Origin: Rhynchopus sp. YZ270_cl-10
Lineage: Eukaryota; Euglenozoa; Diplonemea; Diplonemida; Diplonemidae
Direction: 5' to 3'
Length of the DNA: 64,000 nt
Assembly (NCBI GenBank): GCA_964035575.1
Contig: OZ037858.1
Coordinates: 1,240,001 to 1,304,000, forward strand
Both the position numbers and the translations under genes were made by a program. The notes under the pieces were generated by a model. The model was not told the DNA's origin. It made no database searches and saw nothing but the letters and a program-made list of their open reading frames with translations. Shown in pieces: positions 41,001 to 48,587 of the stretch; the stretch's first letter is position 1, and every line of letters begins with the position of its first letter.

Positions 41001-42497
41001 ACTGGGAACAATAGGGGTATAGTAAAGGAGAGCCGTGACGCGGCAGTGCAGGTCGTGTTGCGTGGTCTGCATAAGGCAGTGCAGACCAGCGCGTTGATCG
41101 ATTCAGAGGCGTTTCAAGACTTTTCTCCGGAGGGTGTGGTGCAGGCGGAGCAGCTCTGCATCAAGGATAAGGTGGAGCCGGAGAAAGCGCCGCCTGCACG
41201 GAAGCAGTCCCGCAAGGCATCGCCTCTGTCACGCATGGCGCGTGCATCGAGGAGGGTGCTGGCGATGGACTCCCTCAAAAAGACGCGACGTTCGGTTGTG
41301 CCCGAACCGCACACATTGTCTCCCACAGCAGAGTTGCCGATTCCGGTGGAAACAAGCACATCAGGCACGCAAACAGAAACGGAGGTGCGGCGGACACGCA
41401 TGATTGGATCGTTCGCAGTCGACCCTGCGGATGTGGAGGTGCAGAAGAGCCGCCCTTGTAGGGTCACCCGGTCGCGCCCTTCTTCGGGGTCTTCTGTGCG
41501 TGCTGGGTCAAGACAGCATGCGGTCATACGAGAGTCGCTGGCGTCGCTGAACATTTCCTTAGACAGTCCTGGGGGTGAGGGTGTCTATCCTGGTGTGCGG
41601 CCACACTCCTCTGCATCGCGAGGGTCGAACGGCAGTATTCATGTCCCTCATGCGCAGGATGCACAGGGTCAGGGTGCTGCCACACCGCAGCAGTCAGCAG
41701 AGGACCACGACGTCGAAGACCTTGCTTCGGTAGGGCTGCCGCCATCGGTGCGCCTCAACCCCATGTGGCAGATCGAGGAGACTACATCGCAGGTCCACCA
41801 CGTCGCGCACTTCGCACCCGGAGTGAATGTTCGTCTTTTGATGGAAAGCCCTGCAGTCATGGTCCACGCAACCGTCTTCGAGCAGAACATTGTCGACGGA
41901 ATAGTCTGCATCAAACTACCAACCCTTGATGTCCCCCCGCCAATGCTATTGAACAGCACACCGTCAAAGACTGTTGTTCCGTATAGCGAGGAGAGGGTGA
42001 CGGTGAAGCAAAGTGTCGTCGAGAAAGACCTGGACCGGTATAAACAGGATGTCAGCGCGTACCTTGCTGCAGACCATGGGATGCCGCAGGCGAGGCCAGG
42101 GTCCGCTCCGTTTGCGGTGCTGGGAGGGGATAAGAGGGCAGCGAAGCTACCGAAGATCACCTTTCCTCCTGTACTCACTGCGCCGGTGCATGAGGGTGAG
42201 GTGGTTGGCGACCTGGCGGAGATCATCCTGCAGAACAAACGCACGGAGCGTGCCACGCCCACACTCAGCGACGTCTTCCACGGCCCCCTCAGGCGTGCCA
42301 GCATGGACATCGTCTCCCAGGCACTTGCCATGGGCAGCCTGCGTACCCAGCAGGTCATCACCCTAAAAGCATCCTTCGACCCAGCCTCGCCCTTAGGCCA
42401 CGCGCTACGTGCTGTGTATGGTGCTGTGTTAGTGGTGCTGCACGGTGCGAGCATGGGGGTTGTACCGTCCTACGCGGTGCTTATAAAGATGCGTTGA
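38052..42497 (+). CDS. Large coiled-coil protein, 1481 aa, unknown function
   Basis: Single exon of 4.4 kb. Segments in order: N-terminal helical region (about 60-240), a long coiled coil (about 255-560; LQLCQQQEALERTIEQKNTH, KVMKM-type heptads, ELEREVADGNE), a Pro-rich linker near 640-665 (PKKPPPSAPPEAPPTP), a second helical/coiled-coil region (about 690-950, ending in a Gln-rich QMQAQIQRQRQQ), and a basic, Ser-rich disordered part (about 1040-1260) before a more ordered C-terminus with SMDIVSQALAMGSLRTQQ. Size and layout suggest a cytoskeletal, basal-body or ciliary scaffold, but no family is recognised. The stop is only about 60 bp before the retrotransposon's left end. Confidence 0.7.
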   Translation: MVHNESEWRLPGRHTLAEGDCNREIDRFNRLEQHAQAMCPGMPRQSTPVDDMSCKETPLESSDNVLMLVRNVIRRSQTKTATYTDQVLRNMPCYKQEKFLNSLDDEDVQKQLQLLSSKADVNEILTTRSLERAGRESVDVDILQWVSSKLKAAQDDDGYAVERRMNEVVCEESEARAGSAMMDIYKDDLVANAKRATDAAGKLLTSQTVSRQEQRRPSRAVVLQQRAKCQTTVTFSNSKTPTGAKSDDGFEGSGNVDMTLQLCQQQEALERTIEQKNTHIVDLMKKLDAIRAHYKKTEAFLVSEICLRTALVESAQQEIRAESTGLGFTSSWGDDNAEPFEKMDVMKMMQTLKNDVATIDTGEREKLETLRTEHLQLQSNYQSLKIDSEAEIASLKQMVSSLTYQNTELEREVADGNEVNLHMRTRNSQLADELAELEGESKQRVVTLMAKNEALVGEIERLEESRGLYISPEDLDLKLQVENEKRLMIEMEKNDEAHEKDATIRQLQLSMERGTLQIRNLNDDVQTAAATEMSMREGFHSFFNEAASFVTVVTAIANGTDTGSETSWREKLWVNATKFLQNTADNSDICTPQQVGMIATLRELEFNPPEADTQTPDKDQLKVASPSMVRRKSSARPKKPPPSAPPEAPPTPVIEEPRTPAFVTAPYEDGEMACILATLSSFMRDVTAAFCPVSRHMKEAVKFSFSEKGLDTLSEPARVRLLEKVGTDMNRITSCMEQMSAKIWSQQTKIQSADQQNSFAPAKSDGADKLGTESLLQLKKATAVIKEISESTQSSLLEKHATGEERDTLKRHDIIEQEHRRAMLGMVVSRVRRRVVKHAAMKKIEKKIGALYARLGEERTLGSETKVKAVEEELEQLLTSARLESFVSDIVCTAMCNREVETAGARLLNNIAALDTLHTVAARQHAQGQMQAQIQRQRQQAALPCPPPPVAVSTSQHSLVPESPRVHLPSPAGRVGNTIVYDATGNNRGIVKESRDAAVQVVLRGLHKAVQTSALIDSEAFQDFSPEGVVQAEQLCIKDKVEPEKAPPARKQSRKASPLSRMARASRRVLAMDSLKKTRRSVVPEPHTLSPTAELPIPVETSTSGTQTETEVRRTRMIGSFAVDPADVEVQKSRPCRVTRSRPSSGSSVRAGSRQHAVIRESLASLNISLDSPGGEGVYPGVRPHSSASRGSNGSIHVPHAQDAQGQGAATPQQSAEDHDVEDLASVGLPPSVRLNPMWQIEETTSQVHHVAHFAPGVNVRLLMESPAVMVHATVFEQNIVDGIVCIKLPTLDVPPPMLLNSTPSKTVVPYSEERVTVKQSVVEKDLDRYKQDVSAYLAADHGMPQARPGSAPFAVLGGDKRAAKLPKITFPPVLTAPVHEGEVVGDLAEIILQNKRTERATPTLSDVFHGPLRRASMDIVSQALAMGSLRTQQVITLKASFDPASPLGHALRAVYGAVLVVLHGASMGVVPSYAVLIKMR

Positions 42498-42555
42498 GGG
42501 GTGTTTTGTTAAGGTAAGCATAGAAGATACCCAAGAGGGTCGGAACGGATTTTTT

Positions 42556-42702
42556 TTTTCCTTACACGTAGTGTTATTAGAAACTCGAGTAATAAAGCCA
42601 ACGTTTAATCGCCTGATACCGACTATTTTCTCCTCCCCTTTAAAAATCACTTGCGCCAAAATTCAGATCTCATACACTGTTTTTGGCTGCGTTCAACGAA
42701 AA
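42556..42702 (+). repeat. Retrotransposon repeat A1
   Basis: 147 bp starting TTTTCCTTACACGTAGTG and ending TGCGTTCAACGAAAA. Identical to A2 at 47050-47196. Confidence 0.85.
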
Positions 42703-44101
42703 ATTGTTAAGCCTACGCTCATTTTTCTTGAATCGTTCCCCCACTAACATACCACCTTCTCACCCACCCCCTCCCCCCCGCGGGGTCACCGACCAGGTGG
42801 TGCCGCAGGGTTTCGGCCGCGGGACCCTCCCCCCGGGTGCCAACATCGCCCTCCCTCCTGGTCCCCCCGATGAGTTCGGGATGGCCATGGGCATGGCAGT
42901 CGCTGCCACCGTTCGGGCGCAGGCCGGGGAGGCCGTCGCCCTCAACAACGCCGCCGCGCACTCCGCGGTGACCGAGGCGAGGGCGGGGCAGTACGTCGCG
43001 CAGGCGGGGGCGGAGGCGGAGGCACGGGCACTCCGTGCAGAGGCAGGGGGGCACGTGCGCGAGGCACAGGCGGCGGCGAATGCGGCGGTGGTGCAGGCGG
43101 AGGCGAATGCGACGAACCGAGAGACCGAGGCGGCGGCAGGTGCACGATTGGCCGAGATGCAGGCAGAGGTACATCGCGCCCGAGACGCGGAGAACGCGAC
43201 GAAGGCACTATACGACGCTCGCGCGGAACAGATCCGCGAGCAAGCCCTGGCCGCGGTCGCGCACGCCGAAGTGAAGGCGGAGCTCGACCGCGCCAGGGAG
43301 GCGCTAAGGAACCAAGCCGCGCAACAGCAGGCACCTGCTGCCCCAACGCCTACGTTTGCTGTCCCAACGCCTACGTTTGCAGCTCCCGCCCACCCCTCTG
43401 CAGCGGTCGCGGACGAGCTCGAGCGGCTGCGTGCGGAGCTCGCCCACGCCCGGGGAAACGGACAGACCCTCAGGGCCGGCGCCGGGGGTCTGCGTCACGC
43501 GCCGGGGGACGCCGCCCACGCTCCCGCTCCCACAGCAAGGGTCTACGCCGCCTCCGCAGCGGGCAGCAGCAGCAGCAGCCGCAGCAACAGCATCGGGGTG
43601 CGGGGCGCTCTGTGTCCGCTGGACGTGGACGACTGGTGGCACGCCGACGACGCCACCCTGGGGTTGGTGCACCTACACCAGCTCCGACGCTACGACGCGC
43701 TGGTGGAGTCTCGCACCGGAGGCGTTCGAAGAGCGCAAGCCCACGAGGCCACCCACCACCTCCGGCAGCTGGGGAAGATCCTCCACGCCCTCCCCTCCCT
43801 ATCGTGCATGGAGGACTTCGAGGACCTGCTGAAGGACCTCGTGAAGTCGACATTCGTCAGGATGGAGGCCCTCCAGGAGGGGGTGGTGGAGGGGAGCTGG
43901 GAGGCAGCGACGGCGTTGGAGCGGACGTACTTCTCCGCCCCCGCAGTCCCCAACTACCTCCAGGCGGCGAGGAAGAAGGCGGACAGCGTGCGCAGGCCGG
44001 AGAAGGAGAAGGAGGGGTCGCGCAGGGGGGGGCGGGGCAGCCGCAAGGAGAAGCAGAAGGAAGGGACGCCGAACGTACAGCCAGCTGCCTCCAGGAAGTA
44101 A
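42683..44101 (+). CDS. Retrotransposon gag-like frame
   Basis: Ala- and Glu-rich, strongly helical product with a Pro/Gly-rich start and a basic, Lys/Arg-rich end, as in gag-like proteins of DIRS-group elements. No zinc knuckle is seen. The first in-frame ATG is at 42881, so the exact start is unclear. Assigned by position and composition. Confidence 0.55.
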   Translation: MAAFNEKLLSLRSFFLNRSPTNIPPSHPPPPPRGVTDQVVPQGFGRGTLPPGANIALPPGPPDEFGMAMGMAVAATVRAQAGEAVALNNAAAHSAVTEARAGQYVAQAGAEAEARALRAEAGGHVREAQAAANAAVVQAEANATNRETEAAAGARLAEMQAEVHRARDAENATKALYDARAEQIREQALAAVAHAEVKAELDRAREALRNQAAQQQAPAAPTPTFAVPTPTFAAPAHPSAAVADELERLRAELAHARGNGQTLRAGAGGLRHAPGDAAHAPAPTARVYAASAAGSSSSSRSNSIGVRGALCPLDVDDWWHADDATLGLVHLHQLRRYDALVESRTGGVRRAQAHEATHHLRQLGKILHALPSLSCMEDFEDLLKDLVKSTFVRMEALQEGVVEGSWEAATALERTYFSAPAVPNYLQAARKKADSVRRPEKEKEGSRRGGRGSRKEKQKEGTPNVQPAASRK

Positions 44102-45129
44102 TCGGTGCGCCGCTCGCGGCCTCCCCTTTCACGACGATGCTCGAGAGTATGGGGGTCCTTTCGACTGCAAAGGTCGGGAGGCCGCGGGCAAAGGAGGCTC
44201 CCCTCACCAAAAGGGAAGCCAAAGCGGTCGCCAAGAAGGCCGCACAGACCCTAGGCGACGCACTGGCGCCGTCTACCTGGAAGGGACTGGAGGGGTGCCA
44301 CCGACGCCTGCTTCAGTTCAGAGAGGAGTGGGCCGTCACGACAGGCACGCTCCTTCCTTGGGACCTCTGCATAATCTACTGGGTGCAGAGGCTCCTCTCA
44401 GACCGGACCGCTCCCATAGCAGAGTCGTCAGCCCTGGAGTACTGCAGCCGTGCAGTGAGCTCGCTGGCGCGTATGGGGACAAAGCTGGACTCGCCGCTCC
44501 TGCGCGACTTTGTGCGCGCCCTCAAGCGGAAGGGCGGCCTGCGACCCCACCGCCAAGCAAAACCTGCCACCTCAGAAGTGGTGGCGACAGTGCTGGAGCA
44601 GACGACGGACCCCGACACCTGCCTGGCCATCGCCGTAGCCTGGTGCGGAGCAGCCCGAGTGTCCGATGTGTTGCGCCTACGCTCGACGGACCTCTCCTTC
44701 GAGGGGGGGTTCGTCGCCATCAATTGGTCGGAGACGAAGTCCGACCCCTTCCGGATCGGAGTTACAACGGGGGTGCACGTGGCCGAGCGATGGATGGGGA
44801 TGCTGAGGACGAAAGTATTGGGGTTGAAAGCAGGAGAACTCCTGGTGGAGTCCACCTACCGCCGCGTCGTTGCGGCCCTCCAAAAGGTCGACCCAGAGCT
44901 GAGCGGCCACTCCCTCCGCCGGGGAGCACTAGCGGAACTCCTGGAGCAGGGCATCTGTCTCGAGTCCCTGCGCCAGCTGTCTCGTCACTCCTCCCTCGAC
45001 GCACTGGCGCGTTACCTCCCGGCGGGGAAGATCAGCCTAGCACGCGACTCGGCCACGACATCCCTGGTGCTGGGAAGGAGGCTGGAAACCCGGGGCCGGT
45101 TCTCTGCCCTGCTTTCCCGGGCGCATTAG
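43612..45129 (+). CDS. Retrotransposon tyrosine recombinase frame
   Basis: The recombinase part begins near 44100. The core includes the first conserved Arg (WCGAARVSDVLRLR), the H-x-x-R box (SGHSLRRGALAELL) and the final His/Tyr segment (LSRHSSLDALARYLPAG), as in phage-type and Ngaro recombinases. It integrates the circular DNA intermediate. The part before about 44100 overlaps the gag-like frame and is probably not translated. Confidence 0.8.
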   Translation: MSAGRGRLVARRRRHPGVGAPTPAPTLRRAGGVSHRRRSKSASPRGHPPPPAAGEDPPRPPLPIVHGGLRGPAEGPREVDIRQDGGPPGGGGGGELGGSDGVGADVLLRPRSPQLPPGGEEEGGQRAQAGEGEGGVAQGGAGQPQGEAEGRDAERTASCLQEVIGAPLAASPFTTMLESMGVLSTAKVGRPRAKEAPLTKREAKAVAKKAAQTLGDALAPSTWKGLEGCHRRLLQFREEWAVTTGTLLPWDLCIIYWVQRLLSDRTAPIAESSALEYCSRAVSSLARMGTKLDSPLLRDFVRALKRKGGLRPHRQAKPATSEVVATVLEQTTDPDTCLAIAVAWCGAARVSDVLRLRSTDLSFEGGFVAINWSETKSDPFRIGVTTGVHVAERWMGMLRTKVLGLKAGELLVESTYRRVVAALQKVDPELSGHSLRRGALAELLEQGICLESLRQLSRHSSLDALARYLPAGKISLARDSATTSLVLGRRLETRGRFSALLSRAH

Positions 45130-46886
45130 GCCATCGGGCCCCAGGGGTGCGTCCCGGCTACGACCCAACAATGAACGTGGCCGCTCCGCTGAAGGTCCCT
45201 CCCCCGCCGCCGCTGCCGCGACGGATGCCGTCTGACATGTGGCCGGACATCTGCTTGGTGTACGCTAAGGAAGCTACGGTGGCAATTGACGGCAGACATG
45301 TGGGTCCTCCTGCCGCCAGAGGTGGCGCCGCGGACTCGCTGGCCCCCATCTCCTCCGCTTCGCTGGACCTAGATGCGCTTGTTGCTTTAGATTCTAGGGG
45401 TATCCTTTCCGGGGTGATTGACGTGATTCGGGACCCGAGGGCGTTCGAGGCGGCTTTCCTGCCCGAGGCACAGGCGACCCTGCGGGAGAAGCGGACGCGG
45501 ACGGGTGTGTCTCGCCACATGCATCGCCACATGAAGGACCTGACGGAGTGGGGTGTGGTGCGCAGATCGCAGGTGCAGCACGTCGTCCTTCCGGCGTTCA
45601 CGGTGGAGAAGAAGAGCGGCGGACTGCGACTGGTCTGCGACGGGCGGAAGCTCAATTCGTTGATGCGCGCCCCGCCGCCCATGCTGCTGCCGTCCATCCA
45701 CTCCGTGATCCAGCGTTTCCTGTCTGCCAACTTCGTGGTGCAGGCGGACGGGAAGAGCTGGTTCTACCAGTTTCCGCTAGCTGACGGTGTGGACTCCTAC
45801 TTCGGTGTGAACCTCGCTGGCGCCAGGGGGTGCTACTCGCGTGCTGTGCTCCGCAAGCTGTGCATGGGGTGGAGCTGGGCCCCCTGCATCGCCCAACGTT
45901 CAGGCTGGGTGCTTCTCCCCGAGGAAGATGGTTTGCCGTGGGTGGACAACTTCTTCGTGATCGGTATGTCTCACGAGGATGCGCTTGAGAAGTACCGCAG
46001 GTTCCTGGTGCGTGCGTCTGCCGTGGGCGCCGAGCTGAACGAGGGCAGTGAGTTTGGTTCCCCTGAGTCGAGGTTTGTTGCCCTGGGTCTTGACTTCGAC
46101 CTGGAGTCGTGTCCGCACAGGTACCGGTCTGAACCTGCATGGGTGCTTAAATTTGTGAGCTCTCACTATTTAAGTGCTGTGCTGGAGAACCGGGCCTCTG
46201 CCCGTGAGTTTTACAAGGCTCTCGGTGGTATGATTTGGTTTTTGTATTCCACTGGGAGGCGTTTGTGTTATTTTTCTTCGTCTCTTTCATTCCTCAGACG
46301 GTCCGCGTCCTCACTGGCGGAGACGCCGGAGGACTGGGACCGCCCCCTACCCATTGTTCCCTCCGTCTTGTCGGAGTTTCGTGTTATTGTGGGCACCATC
46401 GAGTCTAACGAGTGGGTCGAGCACCAGCAGTCCAGACCCACGGTGGTCGGATGGTCAGATGCCTCGGACTCCGAATGGGCCGCTCTCCTTGAGACTGACC
46501 CCGAACCTGTTATTCAGGGGGTTTTTGATGAGCCATCGGCTCATCACATTTACATCAAGGAGCTTTTTGCAGCGTGGCAGGCGGTGAGGCTGGCGGCTGG
46601 TAGTAACCGGGGCTGTTCTCTCGACCTGCAGGTGGACAACACGGCCGCGGTGGCGGCGATCAACAAGGGTCACAGTAAGAACTTCTTTGCGAACAACCTG
46701 CTGTGCGCCATGTTTGACGACGCACAGGCCGCCGACATCTCGATAGGGGCGTCGTGGGTTCCCACGGACGTCCAGCGTGCAGATGAGTTCACCCGGGGCA
46801 CGGTCGCCCCCCCGTGTTCGGTGTGTATCCCCCCCGTACCCCCCAAGCACGCGGCGATAGCCGCGTTATCTTCATCATGTTGTTAA
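44295..46886 (+). CDS. Retrotransposon reverse transcriptase / RNase H frame
   Basis: Family-like sequence starts near 45172 (ATG) with a Pro-rich lead, then the DIRS-type reverse transcriptase (LPAFTVEKKSGGLRLVCDGR, FVVQADGKSWFYQFPL, LPWVDNFFVIG) and an RNase H domain (VVGWSDASDSEW, IYIKELFAAWQAV, LQVDNTAAVAAINKG). The stretch before 45172 overlaps the recombinase and is probably not translated. Confidence 0.8.
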   Translation: MPPTPASVQRGVGRHDRHAPSLGPLHNLLGAEAPLRPDRSHSRVVSPGVLQPCSELAGAYGDKAGLAAPARLCARPQAEGRPATPPPSKTCHLRSGGDSAGADDGPRHLPGHRRSLVRSSPSVRCVAPTLDGPLLRGGVRRHQLVGDEVRPLPDRSYNGGARGRAMDGDAEDESIGVESRRTPGGVHLPPRRCGPPKGRPRAERPLPPPGSTSGTPGAGHLSRVPAPAVSSLLPRRTGALPPGGEDQPSTRLGHDIPGAGKEAGNPGPVLCPAFPGALGHRAPGVRPGYDPTMNVAAPLKVPPPPPLPRRMPSDMWPDICLVYAKEATVAIDGRHVGPPAARGGAADSLAPISSASLDLDALVALDSRGILSGVIDVIRDPRAFEAAFLPEAQATLREKRTRTGVSRHMHRHMKDLTEWGVVRRSQVQHVVLPAFTVEKKSGGLRLVCDGRKLNSLMRAPPPMLLPSIHSVIQRFLSANFVVQADGKSWFYQFPLADGVDSYFGVNLAGARGCYSRAVLRKLCMGWSWAPCIAQRSGWVLLPEEDGLPWVDNFFVIGMSHEDALEKYRRFLVRASAVGAELNEGSEFGSPESRFVALGLDFDLESCPHRYRSEPAWVLKFVSSHYLSAVLENRASAREFYKALGGMIWFLYSTGRRLCYFSSSLSFLRRSASSLAETPEDWDRPLPIVPSVLSEFRVIVGTIESNEWVEHQQSRPTVVGWSDASDSEWAALLETDPEPVIQGVFDEPSAHHIYIKELFAAWQAVRLAAGSNRGCSLDLQVDNTAAVAAINKGHSKNFFANNLLCAMFDDAQAADISIGASWVPTDVQRADEFTRGTVAPPCSVCIPPVPPKHAAIAALSSSCC

Positions 46887-46968
46887 GCGTAATCATTTCT
46901 AGTGTGTCATGCATCATCCCTCTCTGCGTTGTTCTTTTCAGCCGCTTCGCGGTCCCTTTGGGCCTGTA

Positions 46969-47264
46969 GGCTGCGTTCAACGAAAATAATCTTCCCCCCC
47001 TTTTTCTAGTCGAGTAATCAAGATCAGTTGGCGACTGTAAGAGTCGAGTTTTTCCTTACACGTAGTGTTATTAGAAACTCGAGTAATAAAGCCAACGTTT
47101 AATCGCCTGATACCGACTATTTTCTCCTCCCCTTTAAAAATCACTTGCGCCAAAATTCAGATCTCATACACTGTTTTTGGCTGCGTTCAACGAAAATAAT
47201 CTTCCCCCCCTTTTTCTAGTCGAGTAATCAAGATCAGTTGGCGACTGTAAGAGTCGAGTTTTTC
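46969..47264 (+). repeat. Retrotransposon right end: B1-A2-B2
   Basis: B1 46969-47054, A2 47050-47196, B2 47179-47264. Each starts or ends in the shared GGCTGCGTTCAACGAAAA or GAGTTTTTC joints, so the units overlap slightly. Confidence 0.85.
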
Positions 47265-47582
47265 ATTTTCTGCTCCTGGTTCTGGTTTGTTATCACGACG
47301 CGACCAAGAGGGGGTTTTTTTTTCGTTCTCTACCAAAATTTGTTGTTGACGCAACAAGACAAGGTAGTGATTATTTTTCGCCCACGAGAATTCGCATTTA
47401 CACAGAAAAACAACAACAGTCTTCCCCCCTTCTTCTCTTTGAATATTTGTTCCCCCATTTTGTGCATACGGATAGGTTGAGACCCTTTGCGTTTCTCTTT
47501 TCAAGACATAGGATTAGGTTCATCTCATAAACTTTATTGATACTTATTTTCTTAGGAGGGGGAGTCCTGAGGCAACACCTAC
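47265..47582. promoter_or_regulatory. Upstream region of the histidine phosphatase with nested hairpin and Z-like acceptor
   Basis: 47322-47455 is about 85% alike to 52858-52990 upstream of each array gene, including a nested hairpin (outer CTACC/GGTAG, inner TTGTTG/CAACAA around ACG) and TCGCCCACGAGAATTCGCAT. 47501-47533 is a reduced Z module (ATTAGGTTCATCTCATAAAC) followed by TTATTTTCTTAG at about 47555, i.e. a splice-acceptor-like layout 26 nt before the ATG. Confidence 0.5.
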
Positions 47583-48218
47583 ATGGCAACTGCTACGTTC
47601 ATCCGTCATGCTGAGTCTGAATTCAATGTTGCACTCGGCGGGGATGAAAGCATTCGCTTCGAGGAATCCATGAAACGCTACGTGGACTGCGGCATCACAG
47701 AGGCTGGGGTGTCACGCTGTATGGAGCTGAGAGGGGAGATCGAGGCGGACTTCATTGTTGTGAGCCCTTTGACACGCGCCTTGCAAACCGCAGCACTTCT
47801 TTACCCCGGCATTGTCGACGGCACCCTTGCACACATCGTCCAGCCTCTCGCTACCGAACACCTTCTCGATGCCTGCGACTTCGGTACGACAAAGGAGGCG
47901 CTCAACTCTCGCTTCCCCTGGGCAAACACAGCGCTCCTCCCAGCCACCCCCTGGTGGTACTCAGGGAAAGCATTGGATGAGGTTTGGTCCTCGCTTAATA
48001 CCGAAACCCCCTTTGAGCCTGAAGACGTGTTTGATGAGCGTGTGGCCCGCCTAAAGGACTACCTCGCAAAGCTGCCATATAAAAGGGTAGTCGTAGTCAC
48101 GCATTCAAATCTGATATTCAATATGACAAAATATGAAAAGGACGGAGACGTCTTCGGGCAGTGGGTAGACAACAATGCTGCAGTAGAACTTCCTCTTGGG
48201 ACAGGAGAGAATGTCTGA
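47583..48218 (+). CDS. Histidine phosphatase (phosphoglycerate-mutase-like) superfamily protein
   Basis: 211 aa, single exon. Catalytic His9 in TFIRHAESE (the family's RHG/RHA box), Arg65 in SPLTRALQTA and His174 in VVVTHSNLIF are all present, with an acidic partner likely in EHLLDACDFG. The middle is Trp-rich (TPWWYSGKALDEVW). The set fits small-molecule or protein phosphatases of the branch; it lacks features that would mark a glycolytic mutase, so the substrate is unknown. Cytosolic by sequence. The start at 47583 places His9 at the usual distance. Confidence 0.85.
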   Translation: MATATFIRHAESEFNVALGGDESIRFEESMKRYVDCGITEAGVSRCMELRGEIEADFIVVSPLTRALQTAALLYPGIVDGTLAHIVQPLATEHLLDACDFGTTKEALNSRFPWANTALLPATPWWYSGKALDEVWSSLNTETPFEPEDVFDERVARLKDYLAKLPYKRVVVVTHSNLIFNMTKYEKDGDVFGQWVDNNAAVELPLGTGENV

Positions 48219-48486
48219 CAACGGTCTTAGGGGGTGTGAGCAGCCCAGGCTTTCAGAAAAATGTGTAATATTGAGTGCCAAGGGTGATTGCTTCTGTGGA
48301 GTGGATCTGTGATGTGGTGATGTACAGGGCTTCTTGGCCCTCGGAGGGTGTCCGTTTTGGAATGTCCTCCTCTTTCCCTTCTCCACGTCCAAGTGTAACT
48401 GGTTGATTTATGCAGCACTATCCTTAGTAAATACAACCAAAAGAGTGAGAAAAAAAGTCCATTTGGTGTAGCAAAGTTGCGCTTTT
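48219..48486. other. Spacer before the tandem array
   Basis: About 270 bp of unique DNA up to 48487, where the sequence becomes identical to the array units. No gene seen. Confidence 0.45.
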
Positions 48487-48587
48487 GGTATTGTTTTCAC
48501 TTGTCCCATGGTTTTTGCAACAACATCATCATCCAGGTAAACTACCCCCTTCAAAAACACACAACCTTATTTACGAGAGTTGCGATA

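Larger units (their letters stand above)
42556..47264 (+). mobile_element. Ngaro/DIRS-type tyrosine-recombinase retrotransposon, looks whole and young
   Basis: About 4.7 kb bounded by split direct repeats in the order A1, internal region, B1, A2, B2, the layout known for Ngaro and PAT elements. A1 (42556-42702) equals A2 (47050-47196), and B1 (46969-47054) equals B2 (47179-47264); no differences were seen by eye, so insertion is recent. Three overlapping long frames carry a gag-like protein, a tyrosine recombinase, and a reverse transcriptase with RNase H, all on the + strand. It looks whole, with no obvious breaks. As expected for recombinase-mediated insertion, no target duplication is apparent. 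It lies just after the stop of the large coiled-coil gene. Confidence 0.85.
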
